A stretch of 64,000 bases of DNA, taken from contig NZ_OY762552.1 of NCBI RefSeq assembly GCF_963666025.1, positions 1,224,501-1,288,500 of the forward strand, given 5' to 3'. The notes under the pieces are model-generated. The model saw only the letters and a program-made list of their open reading frames with translations. It made no database searches and was not told the DNA's origin. Both the position numbers and the translations under genes were made by a program. Source of the DNA: an uncultured Methanobacterium sp. GTDB taxonomy: Archaea > Methanobacteriota > Methanobacteria > Methanobacteriales > Methanobacteriaceae. Within the stretch, counting starts at the first letter, position 1; each line of letters opens with the position of its first letter. Below, piece by piece: positions 9,574-20,171 of this stretch.

Positions 9574-9874
9574 TCAAAGAATATTCGACCATTATTCCAT
9601 TTCAATTCATTTAATTTTTTCCCATTTATCCCATATTTAAAAAAAAATCTCAATGTTATTTAAAACTTTTCTTATTTTATAAAGTCATCTAATTAAGGAA
9701 AGTCCACTGAGGAATTGCAATTAAGATTATCTGAATTAAAAAAGATATCTCTTGAAATAAAGGACTATTCCCTAAATCCAGTCATATTATCTTAAATTTT
9801 ATATTCCATAAAATCAATATTATAATATATAAAATAGGTTGAATACTTTGTTAAACAGTTCAGGGGGTTAAAAT
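9574..9874. other. AT-rich intergenic region
   Basis: About 300 bases, very AT-rich, between two rightward genes. TATATAAAAT-like sequence at about 9824-9835 may be the promoter of the next gene. Nothing else was seen. Confidence 0.4.
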
Positions 9875-10189
9875 ATGGCCAATATTTTATTTTACAGAGT
9901 TAGTGGGAGTAAAAAGAAAGATACTGCTATTGATGTGGATGATAAATACATATCACTCCAGAACAGGAGCGAAGGAGCCATGGTTGTTAAATTTGGTGGT
10001 CCTGAAGATAAATTGATGGAAATACATGATTTTTTCGATGCACTGCAGGATATGGAAACTGTACCTGTGGATATTGATAATACTGGACCAGTAGAGTACT
10101 ATTTTAGGGGGATCTCACCGCTCAGTGATGATGAGGATAATGGGTTTCCCATTAAAAGGTTCAGTGTGACTTTGCAGCAAAGAAGATAA
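9875..10189 (+). CDS. Conserved hypothetical protein, 104 aa
   Basis: Not recognised. A small acidic, soluble protein without signal peptide or membrane segment. It starts MANILFYRVSG, has an alternating strand-like pattern, and an acidic segment (SPLSDDEDNG) before a basic C-terminus (LQQRR). A strong ribosome site (AGGGGGTT) precedes ATG 9875, and codon use matches the neighbours, so I regard it as real. It converges with the flavoprotein gene. No function can be given. Confidence 0.65.
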   Translation: MANILFYRVSGSKKKDTAIDVDDKYISLQNRSEGAMVVKFGGPEDKLMEIHDFFDALQDMETVPVDIDNTGPVEYYFRGISPLSDDEDNGFPIKRFSVTLQQRR

Positions 10190-10230
10190 CATATTTGGTA
10201 TTAAGAAGATTATTCCAGCATCTTTCAGAT

Positions 10231-10800
<570 letters not shown>

Positions 10801-11071
10801 GACCTTATTTCTGTACAGAGTTCATAATTTATTTTTCGATTTTGTTTAACCCACTGAAGTCAAACCATAGATCAAAGTCAAACCATAAATATTAGAATTA
10901 ATCTAAGGAATAATTTAAGGAATAATTTAAAGGGTAAATTCAATCTTCAATAAACTATACCATTTCAAGTAGATTATACCCAAATGATATCCATCTTTAA
11001 TAAATGGGTAATAAACTGATTTAGGAAACAGATTGATTGAGTAAATATTGATTATATAAAACTAATTCCTG

Positions 11072-11272
11072 GTGGTGTTTAACATCCAGAATAATGAAGA
11101 AAATAAAAAAACTGAAAAAATTGAAACCTGTTACACTTGTGGTAAAAAGTTTGACATGAATAAAGATGATGGAAGCCGCTACCGATACGAGAAATTCCCA
11201 TTATGTGCCTATTGTGCCGAGTTTTACGGCTTTTATTTCGATGATCCTGGACAAAAAAGAAAGGAAAAATAA
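11072..11272 (+). CDS. Small zinc-ribbon-like protein, 66 aa
   Basis: Not recognised as a named family. It has two CxxC knuckles (CYTCGKKF and CAYCAEFYG) about 32 residues apart, so it probably binds zinc. The rest is charged, and the tail is KRKEK. The start is unclear. GTG codons occur at 11072 and 11075 inside GGTGGTG, which itself resembles a ribosome site, and there is no in-frame ATG before the first CxxC. The length is therefore provisional. It stands alone between divergent and convergent genes. Confidence 0.6.
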   Translation: MVFNIQNNEENKKTEKIETCYTCGKKFDMNKDDGSRYRYEKFPLCAYCAEFYGFYFDDPGQKRKEK

Positions 11273-11323
11273 GGAAATATTTAGGAAAAAATAATCACTT
11301 GAAAAATAATTGTTAGTTTTTTT

Positions 11324-11366
11324 TTAGTTTCCAATTTCATTAGTTTCCAATTTCATTAGTTTCCAA
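11324..11366. repeat. Tandem 16-bp repeat, about 2.7 copies
   Basis: The unit TTAGTTTCCAATTTCA is repeated exactly twice, then the first 11 bases follow. It lies downstream of glmM (leftward) and of the zinc-ribbon gene (rightward), in the shared terminator region. Confidence 0.85.
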
Positions 11367-11449
11367 GTATTATCCTAATATTATCCTAAGAATCCACTAA
11401 GAAGTTCCTAGAATTTTTATTTTATTATTTCCTTATTTCCCTAAATTTA

Positions 11450-12799
11450 TTAGTTTCCTAAATGCTTTTTAACCAGGGAAATTCCCCATTCTGCCATTTT
11501 AGTGGCATCATCAGTGTTTTTAGCTTCTGCAAAACATCTAAAGATGGGCTCTGTTCCGGAAGGTCTGATAATAATCCATCCTTCTTCCCTGAAAATTTTC
11601 ACCCCATCCGTGGTGTCAATCTCATATTCCTTGGTATCTGCGGCGATTTTATCCATTACCTCACGTTTCAGGTCATCAGGACATTCCACTTTCATCTTCA
11701 CTGACTGGTAGGCCGGAAGTTCTGCCACCAGCTGGGATAGTGGTTCCCCGGTGAGGGCCATGGTTTCCACGATTTTAGCCGTGGACAGTGCAGCATCTCT
11801 ACCTAAAACAAAATCAGGGAAAATAAGACCTCCATTTTCTTCTCCACCAAATAACCCGTCACTTTCTTTAAGTTCCCGGGCCACCAGAAGGTCACCCACA
11901 CGGGTTGCCTTCACTGTTCCACCGAATTCTTCGGCTATATCGTAAATTGCAGTGGATGTAGCTACGGTGGTTACTATAAGTCCTCCCTGGTTCTCCTGCA
12001 ATAACTGTTTTTCCACCAGGGCAAAGGTTTTATCCCCCATTACAAAGTTTCCATTCTCATCTATGCAGATGGTACGATCAGCATCACCATCATGGGCAAT
12101 TCCCAAATCTGCTCCCGTGGCTTTCACTGTTTTAATGAGTTCCTGGAGGTTATCCTCTGTTGGTTCCGGGTTTCTTCCAGGGAATGATCCATCAGGCTGG
12201 CAGTTTAAGGTGGTGACTTCACATCCCATTTTACGGAGAATGTAGGGTGTGGTGGAACAGGCCGCTCCACTACCACAATCAACTATTACTTTAAGGTTGG
12301 CTTTTTTAATGGCATCGTGGTCAACGCGCTGTATAACTTCATCAATGTACTCATTAACCAGACCCGGATTGGTGGTTACCTCACCAATCTCATCCCAGGC
12401 CACTCTGTCTGGGTTCTCATTGAAGTACATGTCCTCGATCTTAAGTTCCATATCTTCAGCTATACCTATTCCATCTTCATCCACGAATTTAATACCATTG
12501 TACTGTGGAGGGTTGTGAGATGCGGTGATTATCACCCCACCATCGTAGTAGTTCCTTACTGCATATTGAACGGCAGGTGTAGGTAGTATTCCCAGATCAA
12601 CAACCTGACATCCGGATGAAAGTAGTCCAGATATCACTGCGTGTTTTATTAAGGGAGTAGATGTTCTAGGGTCCCCTCCAACAGCCACCCATCCTTTGAC
12701 CAGTGTTCCGTATGCTGCGGCCAGTTTAGATGCGAATTCTGGCGTTAATACTTCATTGGCAATTCTTCTAACCCCAAATGTTCCGAATAACTTTTTCAT
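11450..12799 (-). CDS. glmM: Phosphoglucosamine mutase
   Basis: A 449-residue alpha-D-phosphohexomutase that interconverts glucosamine-6-phosphate and glucosamine-1-phosphate on the route to UDP-GlcNAc. It has the phosphoserine loop ITASHNP (Ser near residue 94), the metal loop HDGDADR (near 240), the sugar-binding loop GEENGG and the phosphate-binding loop RPSGTEP near the end. All four are intact. UDP-GlcNAc is needed for pseudomurein and envelope glycans, and an envelope-glycan cluster follows to the right. A phosphomannomutase or bifunctional activity cannot be excluded; the archaeal GlmM-type N-terminus (FGTFGVRR) favours glmM. Confidence 0.85.
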   Translation of the reverse strand: MKKLFGTFGVRRIANEVLTPEFASKLAAAYGTLVKGWVAVGGDPRTSTPLIKHAVISGLLSSGCQVVDLGILPTPAVQYAVRNYYDGGVIITASHNPPQYNGIKFVDEDGIGIAEDMELKIEDMYFNENPDRVAWDEIGEVTTNPGLVNEYIDEVIQRVDHDAIKKANLKVIVDCGSGAACSTTPYILRKMGCEVTTLNCQPDGSFPGRNPEPTEDNLQELIKTVKATGADLGIAHDGDADRTICIDENGNFVMGDKTFALVEKQLLQENQGGLIVTTVATSTAIYDIAEEFGGTVKATRVGDLLVARELKESDGLFGGEENGGLIFPDFVLGRDAALSTAKIVETMALTGEPLSQLVAELPAYQSVKMKVECPDDLKREVMDKIAADTKEYEIDTTDGVKIFREEGWIIIRPSGTEPIFRCFAEAKNTDDATKMAEWGISLVKKHLGN

Positions 12800-12984
12800 T
12801 GATAAACACTTCCTGTAAAACCTTCATAAACTTGATTTGATTCTTAGTTGATTAAATTGACTAATTCTTAATATACGAGAATATTTACGTTTAATTCACT
12901 CTTAAATGCCGTTATCTAATACTGTTATCCAATCTGATAATTTTAGTATGGTTATCCAAGGATTGGTATCAATGGATTACTCAT

Positions 12985-14448
12985 CTAAATATTTACCCTC
13001 CAGACTTTATAATCTTTGTTCTGGTAAACCAGGATGAAATAACCAGGATGAGGTATTGGGGACTGTTCTACAAAGTATTTAATATTATCCCTTTTAACAT
13101 CTTCTTCTGTGAAATTTCCACTGTAGTAGAGGTTCCGATCAAGTACTTTAACCATGCCAGGCTGGTAACCCCCGGTGGAAACTGGTTGCCTGGACACCGA
13201 TACAATCACCGGATCAAGGCCTTCAGTGAGGGACATTACCACACTCGTACCATCCCCATTATCTGCAAACCACTGGGCTAAGTCTCTTTGAGAGTCATTA
13301 ACCAGTGGTTTTACTGATAAAGCATAGAATAGTCCTGAAAAAACTGCAGAGATGATTAAAAGAACAATTATAACTTTGAATATTTTATCATAAACTGGTT
13401 TTTTACTGCTGGTATGGATGTATTCCAGCCCCAGTGCAGCCATAATCATCACTGGAAAAACTGCAAAATTCAGTATTCGATCTATGAGTATGGAAAATCC
13501 CAAAATATACGCATTACTTAGTATTAACAAGAATAAAGTCCAGGTAATTATTAAAATATCCTTACGGGACAATTTTTCATACCATTTCATACTGTTTTGG
13601 TTAAATCCTTTAATCCGAATAATTACCCATAAAACAGCAAATATCAGGGCGGGAACTCCCAGTGTCTTGGCCAGGATGATTAGATATTCAACAGGACCCT
13701 GGATAACTGCCTGTGGGTTGTGGAAAGTGTATCCATACTGGATCAGTAAGGGGAGCCACCATAGAGCGGCCACTAAGAGGGTGAATCCCAGGAATAGTCC
13801 TAATGAGGAATAATTTACTTTATCCTTTCTCAGTTTAAGGGATAATGTGAAAAGCAGTACCACACCCAGCATTATCAACCCAGTTAAGTTATGGGTTAAC
13901 ATCATTAACCCGCCGATAATACCCCCTACAACCGCAAATTTGTGGCCATCACCCTCCAGTGCACGGTAGTAAATGTAGACCGCTAGGGGGAAGAAAATTA
14001 AAGCCAGGGTTTCAGGTAATGGTAGCATGGCCCGGTGGAATACTGATGTGAAAAACAAAAAGAAACCGGTCAGTAGGGCCACCCTTAAGTTATAAAACTG
14101 GCGGGCAACATAGGTGAATGATAAAACCAGGGAAAATGCAAAAACTGGTTGAAGATACCGGGCAACTTGGAAAGGATCAACTTTCAAAAGGGTCGTAAAT
14201 GCCGCAATGAGGTAATGGAACAAGGGAGGATAGAATATTGGCCTGCCGAATGGTGCATAGGTTAAAGGGTCCCAGAAAGTGAGTCCCTGTTCCATGTAAA
14301 GTTTGGCCAGGTGAACATGATAATATATATCCCAGCTTAAGGGCCACTGGTACTTTAAAGTGGGAATAAGAGCAATGATGAATGCCAGGATGGCAGGAAT
14401 CAGCAGTAACAGAACAGACTTATTTTTAGTTATTTTTTCATATTCCAT
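12985..14448 (-). CDS. GT-C type membrane glycosyltransferase-like protein, paralog A
   Basis: A 487-residue polytopic membrane protein with about 11 hydrophobic segments and a soluble C-terminal tail. The first outer loop reads SWDIYYHVHLAK, and then YPPLFH. The acidic residue after the first helix is typical of GT-C enzymes that use polyprenyl-phosphate sugars. It resembles the PTPS_related membrane domain family. It is clearly paralogous to the gene at 16228-17664 (shared ALIPTLKYQWPL near the N-terminus, then AKLY and EQGL). ATG 14448 is chosen because AGGTG lies five bases before it; a GTG lies two codons further upstream. Substrate unknown. Confidence 0.65.
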   Translation of the reverse strand: MEYEKITKNKSVLLLLIPAILAFIIALIPTLKYQWPLSWDIYYHVHLAKLYMEQGLTFWDPLTYAPFGRPIFYPPLFHYLIAAFTTLLKVDPFQVARYLQPVFAFSLVLSFTYVARQFYNLRVALLTGFFLFFTSVFHRAMLPLPETLALIFFPLAVYIYYRALEGDGHKFAVVGGIIGGLMMLTHNLTGLIMLGVVLLFTLSLKLRKDKVNYSSLGLFLGFTLLVAALWWLPLLIQYGYTFHNPQAVIQGPVEYLIILAKTLGVPALIFAVLWVIIRIKGFNQNSMKWYEKLSRKDILIITWTLFLLILSNAYILGFSILIDRILNFAVFPVMIMAALGLEYIHTSSKKPVYDKIFKVIIVLLIISAVFSGLFYALSVKPLVNDSQRDLAQWFADNGDGTSVVMSLTEGLDPVIVSVSRQPVSTGGYQPGMVKVLDRNLYYSGNFTEEDVKRDNIKYFVEQSPIPHPGYFILVYQNKDYKVWRVNI

Positions 14449-14643
14449 TAGCACACCTATGTGAGGATGATGATTGAAGTAATAATCAAGTAAATTAGAG
14501 AGTATTTAATTGGAAGTTATTGATTTAAACATAAATAACTTAGGTCATGATTAATTTAAAAAGTCATAATTTATTTAAAAAAATTATATTAACACTCATT
14601 ATATAAAGCTAAGAAAAAGGATAAAGGATTAAAGGTACCTGAT

Positions 14644-16077
14644 ATGACTACCACTTCATCTCCATCTTCTCCACAGTCAAACCGTGAAAAACTCTTTTTA
14701 ATTGTTTTAGGCGTGATACTGATTATTAGTGTAATTTGTTTATTTTTAACCTATCTGAATACTCCAGGATACGCCCAAATGCCGGAAATTAATAGTAATG
14801 ATAGAATCCTGGTTTTTTCTCCCCATCCAGATGATGAATCACTTGCTGCTGGAGGTTTGATTAAAAAAGCCAGAGCTTTGAATGCCACTGTTAGGGTGGT
14901 TGTGATGACTGACGGTAGCAGTGCAGCCACACCAGAAGAACTGTCCCAATATCTTGAAAAAAACAATAAAAGCAATTCCACTGGAATTGCTGAATTAAGG
15001 TACCAAGAAACTACCAGTGCCCTGAGTAAATTAGGGGTCAATACCAGTAACATCATATTCCTGGGTTATCCTGATACTGGCCTCAGAGCTCTGTTTGAGG
15101 ATTACTGGGATCCAGATAAACCATATCAAAGCAACACACCCTTCAACCATTTCGATCATTTCCCCTACAATTTCACATATCAACCAAACGCCACTTACAC
15201 TGGATCGAATGTTGCAGGAAACTTGAAACAGATAATAACTGATTTTAAACCCACCATCATCATTGCTCCGGATGGATTGGATGAACATCGTGACCACTGG
15301 GCTACCAATGCATTTGTAATGTATTCTGCAGCTGCAACCAACTTCAAAGGGACGATCTACACCTATCTGGTTCATAAAGGAGGGACTAAATGGCCTTCAC
15401 CTCCCAATTATCAACCTTCCCTCAATTTAACACCCCCACAGGAACTTCAGAATCAGAATATTAAATGGATAGAGACCCCGCTAACTTCGGATGAAGAAAA
15501 AGCAAAAGAAGAAGCCGTTAACTCCTATGGACTTCCCCTTTCCCTCACCAAGGGTTATTTGAAATCTTTTATCAGAACTAATGAACTTTTCATTATCCCC
15601 CAAACAGTTAACACTCAAATAATCAGTGCTACAAATTTTACAAAAACAGGAATGCCTTCATCTTCATTTGAAGATGTACGGTACGATTATAATACCAAAA
15701 CCCTTAAAATATCTGATGAAATGAGTTCCCTGGGAGCAGCACGTGATAATGAAAACTTTTACATTGTGATAAACTCCACTCACCAAATTAATGGTGAACT
15801 TGTTTACCGGTACCATTTCCGATTGCTGGAAAATGGACAGTTCAAGCGTTTGGATGTTAAAGTTCAAAATGGTACTGCAGTATATGAGAAAAAATCGGTT
15901 AACAGCCTCCAGCCTGAAACTAATGCCACAGTTGAAGTCCAGGGCAACATGTTGGTGTTGAAGCTCCCCATGAATAGTTTTAAGAAGGTATCATTCCTGA
16001 TGATGAACACCGATGTCAATGATAAAAATGGGCAGTTAATTGACTTATCTGCCTGGAGAGAACTTAAGGTAACCTGA
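14644..16077 (+). CDS. Membrane-anchored PIG-L (LmbE) family deacetylase
   Basis: A 477-residue protein. An N-terminal membrane anchor (about residues 17-38) should place the rest outside the cell. The catalytic domain follows: FSPHPDDE with the zinc ligands and base at 61-65, and the second ligand motif DEHRDHWATN near 215. PIG-L enzymes remove N-acetyl groups from GlcNAc-type conjugates. About 170 C-terminal residues of strand-rich sequence follow, unassigned, perhaps carbohydrate binding. It lies divergently between two paralogous GT-C genes, which points to trimming of an extracellular GlcNAc-containing glycan or lipid (inference). The ribosome site is weak. Confidence 0.8.
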   Translation: MTTTSSPSSPQSNREKLFLIVLGVILIISVICLFLTYLNTPGYAQMPEINSNDRILVFSPHPDDESLAAGGLIKKARALNATVRVVVMTDGSSAATPEELSQYLEKNNKSNSTGIAELRYQETTSALSKLGVNTSNIIFLGYPDTGLRALFEDYWDPDKPYQSNTPFNHFDHFPYNFTYQPNATYTGSNVAGNLKQIITDFKPTIIIAPDGLDEHRDHWATNAFVMYSAAATNFKGTIYTYLVHKGGTKWPSPPNYQPSLNLTPPQELQNQNIKWIETPLTSDEEKAKEEAVNSYGLPLSLTKGYLKSFIRTNELFIIPQTVNTQIISATNFTKTGMPSSSFEDVRYDYNTKTLKISDEMSSLGAARDNENFYIVINSTHQINGELVYRYHFRLLENGQFKRLDVKVQNGTAVYEKKSVNSLQPETNATVEVQGNMLVLKLPMNSFKKVSFLMMNTDVNDKNGQLIDLSAWRELKVT

Positions 16078-16227
16078 AATATCTAAACGTGAACAGAATA
16101 TCTAAACGTAAAAAGGAGTATCTAGTTTTTGATATCTGATTATCTATAGATCAATATTAAATAGGTAGATTACTTAAATAGAGAAATTTAAGTATAATCT
16201 CCGCAAATCCCCTTAAATCCAGTTATA

Positions 16228-17664
16228 TCATCTGTTGAAAGTGAATATTTGATAATAACTATTTTTATACGCCAGTGTAGTATAGGGGGGAGCATTCATA
16301 CTTGAAGGGAGAACCACATATCCCACATTATTGTTTATGTAATCGGATTGATTCCTCCCACCATCAGCATACTTCTGGATATCAAGGGTATGTACTATGC
16401 CTTGACCATAACCCCCTGTTGCTACTGGTTGTCTGCTGATAGCTACTATAAAGGGATCTCTGAAGTTATAAGCTACTACCACACTCTTTTTATCTCCATT
16501 TTCCTGGAACCATTCTGCAATGTCCAGTTCACCATTAGAGGCTCTTAACCATAGAAATCCGCTGTCAACATCAGCCAGCATGGAATATCCAACCATAACC
16601 GCTGCTACATAGACACAAGCAATGAAAATACCGTAAAATTTTCTGGAGATGTTTTTTTCTTCAATTACCGTTTTTAAGTATTTAACTCCCACCCCCGCCA
16701 TAACTACCAGAGGGAAAAGAGCAAATGTTAAAAAACGATTGCTTAAAATGGGTACTCCCAGATAATTCAGGTTGCTCACCAGTAGAATGGATATTAAAGA
16801 GATTAATATTAAAATATCCTGCCTGGATCTCCTTTTAACCATTGATATGGCACCTAAAAATGCGAATAGAAGTGTTAAAACACCGAAAAATTTGGGATAA
16901 CTTAACAAACTCACCATATATGGAGAATCTCCCCCTGAATTGAAAACAAGACCATATTTAATTAATAATGGTGCCCACCAGATAGATGCCACCAGGAAAG
17001 TGGAAACAACAAAGACCAGCCAGTATTTTAAAATCGATTTATCCTTTAAGCTGATTAAGATAGCGTAAATTGACGTTACTAACAAAAGAAACGAAGCTGA
17101 AAGTGTGTGGGTTAAAAATACCACTCCCGCAATTATACCAGATATTGAAGCATATTTATAACTCTTATTTTGAATAGAAAGATAGAATCCATAAATCACC
17201 AGGGGAAACAGTATGAGGGCCAGGTTTTCAGGGCCAGGTAAAATAAATCTCTGGAAAACCACACTGAAAAATATAAAAAATCCTGCAGTAACCCCTACCA
17301 ATATACTTCCGTAAAGTTTGTATGCCACATAAGCAAAGGATAAAAATAAGAACAGAGTTAGTACTGGTTGTAAACCCCTGGCTGCAGTGAAAATGTCCCC
17401 AAAGATAAGGCCCAATGAAAGCAGTAACAAATGAAAAACAGGAGGATAGGAAATAGGGCGTCCGTATGGTGCTGATGTTAAGGGATCCCAGTAAACCAGT
17501 CCCTGTTCCAGGTAAAGTTTAGCAAGATGAGCATGATAGAAAATATCCCCACCCAATGGCCACTGATACTTTAAAGTGGGAATCAGTGCTATGAAAAATG
17601 CGGCTAAGGCCGGGACCAACAGTAATAAAACAGGTTTTTCTCGCAAGATTTGAGGATAGTTCAT
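16228..17664 (-). CDS. GT-C type membrane glycosyltransferase-like protein, paralog B
   Basis: A 478-residue polytopic membrane protein, paralog of the gene at 12985-14448. It shares GGDIFYHAHLAKLYLEQGL in the first outer loop and SYPPVFH, with the same acidic residue and similar spacing of about 11 hydrophobic segments. GGTG precedes ATG 17664. It is read away from the divergent GT2 gene at 17784. The two copies may add different sugars to one lipid-linked or surface glycan. No donor or acceptor can be read from the sequence. Confidence 0.65.
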   Translation of the reverse strand: MNYPQILREKPVLLLLVPALAAFFIALIPTLKYQWPLGGDIFYHAHLAKLYLEQGLVYWDPLTSAPYGRPISYPPVFHLLLLSLGLIFGDIFTAARGLQPVLTLFLFLSFAYVAYKLYGSILVGVTAGFFIFFSVVFQRFILPGPENLALILFPLVIYGFYLSIQNKSYKYASISGIIAGVVFLTHTLSASFLLLVTSIYAILISLKDKSILKYWLVFVVSTFLVASIWWAPLLIKYGLVFNSGGDSPYMVSLLSYPKFFGVLTLLFAFLGAISMVKRRSRQDILILISLISILLVSNLNYLGVPILSNRFLTFALFPLVVMAGVGVKYLKTVIEEKNISRKFYGIFIACVYVAAVMVGYSMLADVDSGFLWLRASNGELDIAEWFQENGDKKSVVVAYNFRDPFIVAISRQPVATGGYGQGIVHTLDIQKYADGGRNQSDYINNNVGYVVLPSSMNAPPYTTLAYKNSYYQIFTFNR

Positions 17665-17783
17665 TGGGACACCATGACTTTATATTGAATGAAAATATTT
17701 AAATCTATAATATAATATTATTGCTGACTTTGTTTATTTCAATAAGACTCGTTAATTACCATTAATGATTACAGGATATTTAA

Positions 17784-18461
17784 ATGAGAATCATAACTAT
17801 TATTCCTGCTTACAACGAAGAAAACACCATAGTCCAGGTGGTCAATGGTGTTAAAAAATATTCGGATGTTCTGGTTGTAGATGATGGATCCACTGATGAA
17901 ACATCCGCACTTGCAATAAATGCAGAATCAAATGTTTTAAAACATGACAAAAACATTGGTAAAGGTGCAGCCATTAAAACTGGACTTAAAAGCGCAATTG
18001 CCGATGATTACGATCTAATGGTTCTTCTGGACGGAGATTGTCAGCATGACCCACGGTGCATACCCCTCCTTTTGGATGGAATGGATGGTGTTGACCTGTT
18101 AATTGGTTCAAGGTTCCTGAATATGGCCCCACAAAACATGCCCCTGCAGCGCCGTCTTTCCAATGGAATAACCACCCGTTTAATAAGATTTGTGACTGGC
18201 TACCACATCACCGATAGTCAGTGCGGTTTCAGAGTAATATCCAAAAGGGCCGCACCATTTTTCGTGGATATAACCTACAATGATTATGTTTATGAATCAG
18301 AAGTCCTGTGCCGGGCTTCAGAAAATAACTTGGTAGTGTCTGAAAGACCCATACAGTGCATTTATGGTAATGAAAAGTCTTATGTGCGCACAAGACACGT
18401 AGTACACTATGTGATGTTCACCCTACGCCTTTTAGTGCGCAAATTACTGCGGAGGATCTAG
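17784..18461 (+). CDS. GT2 family glycosyltransferase (dolichol-phosphate sugar synthase-like)
   Basis: A 225-residue cytoplasmic GT-A enzyme of family 2. The nucleotide-sugar site is IIPAYNEE ... VLVVDDGSTDET, the metal motif LLDGDCQHDP, and the acceptor-side motif SQCGFRVIS, as in archaeal polyprenyl-phosphate hexose synthases. It lacks the C-terminal membrane helices of some relatives. It would charge a polyprenyl phosphate with a sugar for GT-C enzymes, and two candidates lie next to it. The following UPF0104 gene starts one base after its stop, so they form an operon. Confidence 0.85.
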   Translation: MRIITIIPAYNEENTIVQVVNGVKKYSDVLVVDDGSTDETSALAINAESNVLKHDKNIGKGAAIKTGLKSAIADDYDLMVLLDGDCQHDPRCIPLLLDGMDGVDLLIGSRFLNMAPQNMPLQRRLSNGITTRLIRFVTGYHITDSQCGFRVISKRAAPFFVDITYNDYVYESEVLCRASENNLVVSERPIQCIYGNEKSYVRTRHVVHYVMFTLRLLVRKLLRRI

Positions 18462-18462
18462 T

Positions 18463-19470
18463 TTGAAAAGGTACTACGTTTTCCTGGTAAGTATCCTGTT
18501 ACTGGCGCTTCTGATAATCTGGATTGGTCCCCAGAAGATGTGGGACGTTATTAAAACGGCCAATCTCTGGTTAATACTGCTGGCAGTCGGTATACATCTT
18601 TTTGTAGTGTGGATCCGCTCGCTACGTTGGGGTTACATCATTAATCAACCATGGGAATTCAAGAAGAATTTCATTGTCAAAACCATTGGACTTTTTGCAG
18701 GAAACTTCACCCCTATGCGCAGTGGAGGGGAAGTTTTGAATGCTGTTGCCGGTAAAAAAATCAATGGAATAACACTTTCAGAAGGTTTATCCGCAGGTTT
18801 GACCGAAAGGTTCTTCGATGGAGCCATATGCGCGATTTTATTATTAATATGTGCTTGTTTGCTTCCAAAGGTAAGAATAATAGCAATTATAGGAGGTTTA
18901 GCTTCTTTTGGACTTTTAGCTGTTATTTACTTAATAAACTGGAGAGAAGACACCAGTATCTGGATTTATAATCGTGTTCATTTCATAGTGCGATTTTTAC
19001 CCATCTCTGAAGAAGTGGTGGAGAACTTATACAACAAATTCACCGAAGGGCTGCGCAGCATGATCGAATACACCAAAACCTTCAGCAGTTTCAAGAATCT
19101 GACAGTGGTCTTCGTGTTAACTGCGGCTAGCTGGCTTCTGGAATGTGTCCGTTTGTACATTGTTTTTGCTGCTTTCAATGTTAAAATCAGCTTCGTGGCC
19201 ATTATCATCATCTTCCTCCTGGCCAACATCATTGGGATCGTATCCGCCCTTCCTGGAGGTATTGGTTCCATTGAACTGTCACTCACCGGATTGTTCGTGC
19301 TTTTCGGAGTTTCCAGTGCAGTGGGTGGAAGCATAGCCATGGTGGATCGTTTAGCATCCTTTTGGGTGGTCAGTGCCCTGGGAATAATATTTGCATCCTA
19401 CTATGCCAAGGACATCCTGGATGAGATCAAAGGATACACCATTGGTTTGAAGTCTTCTAAACAGGATTAA
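18463..19470 (+). CDS. UPF0104 / lysylphosphatidylglycerol-synthase-like membrane protein (putative flippase)
   Basis: A 335-residue protein with seven to nine membrane helices of the LPG_synthase_TM family. Family motifs seen are the GLFAGNFTPMRSGGE segment near residue 75, ERFFDG near 118 and LPGGIGSIE near 260. The start is TTG 18463, fixed by GGAGGAT at 18451-18457 inside the end of the GT2 gene. In archaea such proteins occur beside, or fused to, dolichol-phosphate glycosyltransferases (AglD-like). A role in moving lipid-linked sugars across the membrane is proposed for them but not shown here. Confidence 0.8.
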   Translation: MKRYYVFLVSILLLALLIIWIGPQKMWDVIKTANLWLILLAVGIHLFVVWIRSLRWGYIINQPWEFKKNFIVKTIGLFAGNFTPMRSGGEVLNAVAGKKINGITLSEGLSAGLTERFFDGAICAILLLICACLLPKVRIIAIIGGLASFGLLAVIYLINWREDTSIWIYNRVHFIVRFLPISEEVVENLYNKFTEGLRSMIEYTKTFSSFKNLTVVFVLTAASWLLECVRLYIVFAAFNVKISFVAIIIIFLLANIIGIVSALPGGIGSIELSLTGLFVLFGVSSAVGGSIAMVDRLASFWVVSALGIIFASYYAKDILDEIKGYTIGLKSSKQD

Positions 19471-19640
19471 GATCTAAATCATTTCAATATAAATTCCTCA
19501 TTAAAATAATCATTTGAAAGAATATAATCACTTAACGGGCTCTAAACCCGTAACAGCTAAGGATTTGAAGTTTTAAAAATTGCTAAAGTGAGATATTTGA
19601 TTATAGAATTGTTTTTTATTTTTTTATGGAGGTTTATTGA

Positions 19641-20171
19641 ATGTCTGAAGAAAAAAAAGGATATGTGCCCGTCTATAAAGATGAAGACAACTTTTTTAGC
19701 CCCGTATTAAGAAAATATTACGTACTTTTTTTTACAACAGATCGGATTATAGTTGTGAGAACTCTAACAAGGAAACCCCCAGGTATTGGTTGGTTCGCTG
19801 CTACTCAAAAAAATTTTCTTTTACAAGACAGTGCAATGTCAAGAGCCACTTTTGAAAAGATACATGAATTATCACCTGAAGAACTTTTAAAGGCGGATAA
19901 AGAGAATTTTGTTATACCCAACAAAATGATTGATGGTATCATATTGAAAAAAAATTGGATTCTTTTTAATCTAGAAGGATCGTTCGGTGAAATAAAGATT
20001 CATATATCAACAGGTGACGAACATAAATTCCGCTTTAATCCAGAATTCAATCTACCTGATTTAAGTGAAGAAGATAAAAAAGAACAAAAAATAATACTTA
20101 ATGAGAAATTTGAGAATTATGTTGAATTCATAGAAAATTCTTTTTCGGATAGACTAGTAAACAAATTATAA
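19641..20171 (+). CDS. Hypothetical protein, 176 aa
   Basis: Not recognised. A soluble, charged protein. The N-terminal half has a strand pattern (RKYYVLFFTTDRIIVVRTL) reminiscent of PH-like domains, and a second such pattern occurs near residues 110-150 (GIILKKNWILFNLEGSFGEIKIHI). The C-terminus is helical and acidic. A good ribosome site (GGAGG, 19628-19632) precedes ATG 19641. It is a single gene, and its function is unknown. Confidence 0.55.
   Translation: MSEEKKGYVPVYKDEDNFFSPVLRKYYVLFFTTDRIIVVRTLTRKPPGIGWFAATQKNFLLQDSAMSRATFEKIHELSPEELLKADKENFVIPNKMIDGIILKKNWILFNLEGSFGEIKIHISTGDEHKFRFNPEFNLPDLSEEDKKEQKIILNEKFENYVEFIENSFSDRLVNKL

Noticed and set aside
19533..19549. ACGGG/CCCGT hairpin after the UPF0104 gene as terminator
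   Set aside because: Only five base pairs and no T-tract directly after it.
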